Source: an uncultured Oscillospiraceae bacterium (GTDB lineage Bacteria; Bacillota; Clostridia; Oscillospirales; Acutalibacteraceae). From it: DNA of 16,790 bases. The position numbers were made by a program, and so were the translations under genes. The stretch is taken from the NCBI GenBank assembly GCA_900540305.1, contig UQFL01000043.1:1-16790 (forward strand), read 5' to 3'. A model generated the notes under the pieces. The model had not been told where the DNA came from. It did no database searches and saw only the letters and a list, made by a program, of their open reading frames with translations. The number at the start of each line of letters is the position of its first letter. Within the stretch, counting starts at the first letter, position 1. Shown here piece after piece: positions 13,500 through 16,790 of the stretch.

Positions 13500-13516
13500 A
13501 AATTTTATTTTGCTTA

Positions 13517-13546
13517 TTTAAGCCGTTTTTTTTCATTTGGCTTAAA
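13517..13546 (+). repeat. 8-bp inverted repeat after era
   Basis: TTTAAGCC 13517-13524 and GGCTTAAA 13539-13546 pair perfectly around a 14-nt loop that contains a run of eight T's. There is no T-run after the stem, so it is not a standard terminator; it could be a 3' stability element or processing site between era and the downstream genes. Confidence 0.5.
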
Positions 13547-13560
13547 ATGGCACAAATCAT

Positions 13561-13596
13561 ATTACCGCCATAGGATAAAATAAAAAAGGTGGTAAT
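13561..13596 (+). promoter_or_regulatory. Hairpin that sequesters the ribosome site of the YqzL-like gene
   Basis: ATTACCGCC 13561-13569 pairs with GGTGGTAAT 13588-13596: nine consecutive RNA pairs, one of them G-U, around an 18-nt A-rich loop. The 3' arm contains the Shine-Dalgarno-like AAGGTGGT (13586-13592) directly before ATG 13598, so folding would hide the ribosome site. Confidence 0.5.
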
Positions 13597-13597
13597 T

Positions 13598-13750
13598 ATG
13601 ACAGACGAATATTGGCTCAATTTTACAAAAACAGGAAAGATAAGCGATTATCTTGAATATAAGCAACACGAAAATTCTTTAAAGGCAGAATGTAATGAGA
13701 ATATCCACAAAGGGACTTGTTATAAGGGAACAGACAACAGGGGAGAGTGA
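13598..13750 (+). CDS. yqzL: YqzL-like small protein
   Basis: A 50-residue protein between era and recO, the usual position of yqzL in Firmicutes. The N-terminus MTDEYWLNFTKTGKISDYLE (1-20) followed by YKQ fits the family pattern of an aromatic pair, F-x2-TG-x-I-x2-YL-x-YK. The C-terminal half (24-50) is hydrophilic and not conserved as far as I can tell. The function of YqzL is not established. The gene has an AAGGTGGT ribosome site at 13586-13592 that can be hidden in a hairpin. Its last 56 bases overlap the start of recO in another frame, an unusually long overlap. It is either a real overlap, with translation through the recO start, or the sign of a recO start further downstream. Confidence rests on motif plus position, since the gene is very short. 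Confidence 0.72.
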   Translation: MTDEYWLNFTKTGKISDYLEYKQHENSLKAECNENIHKGTCYKGTDNRGE

Positions 13751-14432
13751 CCGTTTAGTTACTCTCCTTACTGCTGATTATGGGCTTGTGCGTGCGTTTG
13801 TGCGCCGTGCAAAGCAGATGAAAAGCAGAATGAATTCGGCAACATCCCTTTTTGCTTACGGCGATTTTTCCCTTTACCGTTCAAAGGATGCTTTTGTGGT
13901 TGACGATGCGGTTGCAACAGAGGTCTTTTTCGGCTTGAGAAAGGATATAGAACGCCTTTCCCTTGCGCAGTATTTTGCACAGCTCGCTTTTGAACTCGGA
14001 GCGGAGGAACAGCCGTGCGAGGAGCTTTTAAGGCTCACGCTCAATTCTCTTCATCTGCTTTGTAAAGGTGAAAAAAGTCTTATGCAGATAAAGGCGGTTT
14101 TTGAACTTCGTGCAATGTGTCTCGGCGGTTATATGCCGGGAATACTTGCGTGCGACAACTGCGGTACATACGAAACGCCTTTGATGTATTTTGACACGCT
14201 TGAGGGTAAGATTTACTGCGAAAACTGCCCCAAGACAGGAGCAATTCCTCTGCCCAAAACAGTTATAACGGCGGTTAGATTTATCTGCCTTACGGAGCCT
14301 TCAAAAATTTTCAGCTTTTCTTTAAGCGATGAAAATATGAAACTTCTTTCCGATGTTGCGGAAAAATATATGCTTTCAAGAGTACAGCGCAAGCTGTCCG
14401 CTCTTGAATTTTATAAAGGATTAACAGGTTAA
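13695..14432 (+). CDS. recO: DNA repair protein RecO
   Basis: A 245-residue protein of the RecO family, which loads RecA onto SSB-coated DNA with RecR and anneals strands. The N-terminal OB fold is visible in STKGLVIREQTTGESDRLVT (4-23) and LLTADYGLVRAFVRRAKQ (24-41). The helical middle and a zinc-binding module follow: CDNCG near 153-157 and a second pair of cysteines in IYCENC near 173-178. Length matches the family. ATG 13695 has no strong ribosome site of its own and lies within the yqzL-like gene, so expression may depend on translation of that gene. MutS2 follows after 3 bases, grouping two genome-maintenance functions. Confidence 0.94.
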   Translation: MRISTKGLVIREQTTGESDRLVTLLTADYGLVRAFVRRAKQMKSRMNSATSLFAYGDFSLYRSKDAFVVDDAVATEVFFGLRKDIERLSLAQYFAQLAFELGAEEQPCEELLRLTLNSLHLLCKGEKSLMQIKAVFELRAMCLGGYMPGILACDNCGTYETPLMYFDTLEGKIYCENCPKTGAIPLPKTVITAVRFICLTEPSKIFSFSLSDENMKLLSDVAEKYMLSRVQRKLSALEFYKGLTG

Positions 14433-14435
14433 AAT

Positions 14436-16742
14436 ATGAATAAACATTATGAGGCTTTAGAGCTTAACAGCGTGCTTTCAATGCTTGCGCAGGAGGCGAC
14501 CTGCGAGGACGCAAAAGAAATGGCGCTTTCGCTTTGCCCTGTTTCGGATATAAACGAAGCCGAACTTCTTTTGGCGCAGACTGAGGACGCTTTTTCTCTG
14601 CTTGCAAGATTCGGTGCACCGTCCTTTTCAGGGCTTGAAAATGTAAATAACGCATTGCAGAGAGCTGCGGCTGGCGGTGAGCTCAATACTTCGGAACTCC
14701 TCAAAATAGGTGGCACGCTTAGGGCTGTACGCTCGCTTTACGAGTGGTACGGTCATTGCAGCGGCGTTAGAACAAATCTTGATTTCTTTTTTGACGGCAT
14801 TACTGTCAACAAATATCTTGAAACTAAAATTTTTACAGCTATTGTTTCCGAAGATGAAATTTCCGATAAGGCGTCTGATGAGCTTTATGAAATCAGGCGT
14901 AAAAAGAGGGCAAAATCAAATTCAATAAGAGAAAAACTCGATTCTATAATTCACAGCGTTCACTATCAAAAATTCTTGCAGGAATGTATTGTAACGCAGA
15001 GAAACGGCAGATATGTTGTGCCTGTTAAAGCGGAGCACAGAGCAGATGTGCAGGGACTTGTTCACGATATGTCATCTTCAGGCGCAACGGTATTTATCGA
15101 GCCTGTTTCGGTAGTTGACGCTAATAACGAAATAAAAATACTTGAAAGCAGAGAGCGTGAAGAGATTAGGCGCATACTTTTTGAGCTTGCTTCTGAAGCA
15201 GGCAGTTTTGCGGAAAGTATTATAAGCTCCTACAACAGCGCTGTTCATTTAAATCTTATTTTTGCAAAGGCTCACCTTGCTTATAAAATGAAAGCAAGCA
15301 AGCCCATTTTAAATGATAACGGCATTATAAATCTTAAAAAAGCACGCCATCCGCTGATAAATCCTAAAACGGTAGTGCCAACTAATATCCGTCTCGGACA
15401 GGACTTTGATACGCTTGTTATTACGGGACCGAATACGGGCGGTAAAACCGTTTCGATAAAAACAATAGGTTTGCTGACGCTTATGGTTGCGTGCGGACTT
15501 CTCATTCCTGCCGCAGACCAGTCTGAAATCGCTGTTTTTGACAATGTGCTTGTAGATGTCGGCGATGAGCAAAGTATACAGCAGAGTTTGTCTACATTCT
15601 CTTCTCATATGGTTAACATCATTGAGATTATGAAAGAAGCAGGCGAAAATTCGCTTGTACTTATAGATGAGCTTGGTGCAGGCACAGACCCTGTTGAGGG
15701 TGCGGCGCTTGCCGTTGCAATTATTGAAAACCTCCGCTCAAAGGGTGCAAAAATCGCCGCAACAACACATTATGCGGAACTTAAAGCATATGCGCTTGAA
15801 ACATACGGCGTAACAAACGGCTGTTGTGAGTTTGATGTTGAAACACTCAGACCCACATATAATCTTCTTATAGGCGTGCCAGGCAGGTCAAACGCTTTTG
15901 CAATATCCGAGCATCTTGGAATGGATAAAGCGGTTGTTGAAGAGGCGAGAAGCATTGTTTCAAGCGAAAACAGGTCTTTTGAAGCCGTGCTTGAGAATCT
16001 TGAAACGGCAAGGCTTGAACTTGAAAAAGAAAAAGAAAATGCACAGCGTGCAGTTGAAGCCGCTGAAAAAATGAGAAGAAAGGCGCAGTCTGAAAAGGAC
16101 AGAATAAAACAGCTTAAAGAAAACGAGCTTGAAAAAGCAAAGAGAGAAGCTGAAAAAATCATTCAGTCCGCAAAAAGGCAAAGCTCCGATTTCCTTTTAA
16201 AACTTGAACAGATTAAAAAGGAAACAACTAATACAAACGCAACGGAGGTTGCAAGAAAAACAAGGCGTGAAATCAAAAACAGGCTCGGAGAGATGGAGGA
16301 TATTGTCAATCCAAGAGAAATTGCCGAAAACTGGGACGATGATTATAAGCTTCCGCGCCCTGTTAAAAAGGGAGACGCCGTTATTATCAGAGGTATAGGC
16401 GAGGGCGAAGTGCTTGAGGTAAGTAAAGATAAAGTACTTGTCCAGTCAGGTATGCTTAAAACAAGAGTTAAAATGGGTGACCTTATGCTGACAAAGAAAA
16501 AGGAAAAACCGCAGGCACCCGTTCAGCGTATGGTTTACAGAACAACTTCAAGAGCAGACTCCGATGTGACAACTGAGATTGATTTAAGAGGTCAGATGGT
16601 TGACGAAGCTCTTTCAAATCTTATGCTGTTTATTGACAAGTGCGTTTTGAATAATATTCCCGAAATCCGTATTATACACGGCAAAGGCACGGGGGCGCTC
16701 AGAAGTGCAGTTACAGACGAATTGCGCCATCATCCTAATATC
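14436..16742 (+). CDS. mutS2: MutS2 (RqcU-type) ATPase with Smr domain, truncated by contig end
   Basis: A partial gene of about 769 genuine residues. The N-terminal core and lever regions (1-320) contain RNGRYVVPVKAEHRADVQGL (189-208). The ATPase carries Walker A GPNTGGKT (331-338), the signature STFSSHM (386-392), Walker B VLIDELGAGTDP (408-419) and the switch AATTHY (441-446). A long charged coiled coil runs 515-625, then a small beta/KOW-like domain (643-685) and the Smr domain from about 711, with DLRG (716-719) and HGKGTGALR (748-756). MutS2 suppresses homologous recombination in some bacteria and, in Bacillus, acts on collided ribosomes. About 15-20 C-terminal residues are missing: from 16742 the DNA is Nextera adapter, and the open frame's last residues (CLLYTSPSPRDRG) are adapter translation. 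The start is 3 bases after recO. Confidence 0.95.
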
Positions 16743-16790
16743 TGTCTCTTATACACATCTCCGAGCCCACGAGACCGAGGCTGATCTCGT
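16742..16790. other. Illumina Nextera adapter contamination
   Basis: CTGTCTCTTATACACATCT (16742-16760) is the reverse complement of the Tn5 mosaic end. It is followed by CCGAGCCCACGAGAC (16761-16775), the Nextera read-2 tail, then an 8-base index CGAGGCTG (16776-16783) and ATCTCGT (16784-16790), the start of the P7 primer region. This is library adapter, not genome; C16742 could belong to either. Confidence 0.98.

Noticed and set aside
16743..16784. C-terminal CLLYTSPSPRDRG of the MutS2 open frame
   Set aside because: It is the translation of the Nextera adapter, not of genomic DNA.

Overview
The window looks like a Gram-positive Clostridia-type contig, probably from a gut Oscillospirales/Ruminococcaceae-like bacterium. 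That placement is inferred from the gene order corC-like–phoH–ybeY–era–yqzL–recO–mutS2, strong Shine-Dalgarno sites, moderate-to-low GC and the style of the mobile-element genes. No rRNA, tRNA or marker was available to fix the taxon. The right end is not genome: from about 16742 to 16790 the sequence is an Illumina Nextera adapter, so the contig stops inside mutS2.

Region 1 (1 to about 2430) is mosaic DNA typical of integrative conjugative element (ICE) cargo. It holds a SUKH/SMI1-KNR4-type putative immunity gene, a GC-richer XRE-family regulator and a small acidic protein started from GTG. About 660 bp without a gene follow, packed with long nested inverted repeats. Two of these (1772-1816 and 1986-2024) are inverted copies of the same bulged hairpin with compensatory base changes, and another pair (2266-2316) looks like an oriT-type tandem hairpin.

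Region 2 (about 2430-5010) is strikingly AT-rich and differs from both sides. It carries a tight two-gene cassette: a 409-residue protein of unknown family with two C-terminal membrane segments, then a compact isochorismatase-fold cysteine hydrolase. This cassette is the best candidate here for an undescribed system. About 600 bp of AT-rich DNA without genes follow.

Region 3 (5016-10340) is chromosomal in style. A GPH-family sugar:cation symporter sits behind a terminator-like hairpin in its own leader. It converges on a minus-strand operon of FkbM-type methyltransferase, MscS channel and cytoplasmic formylglycine-type sulfatase. Symporter and sulfatase share a strong hairpin terminator, and uptake plus desulfation of a sulfated glycan fragment is a reasonable but unproven reading.

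Region 4 (10341-16741) is a conserved housekeeping operon. CorC-like, PhoH, YbeY and Era are translationally coupled by 1-4 nt overlaps; then come a small YqzL-like gene that overlaps recO, RecO, and a truncated MutS2. Back-to-back consensus promoters at 10216-10278 drive the two divergent operons, with a palindrome in the spacer of the minus-strand promoter.
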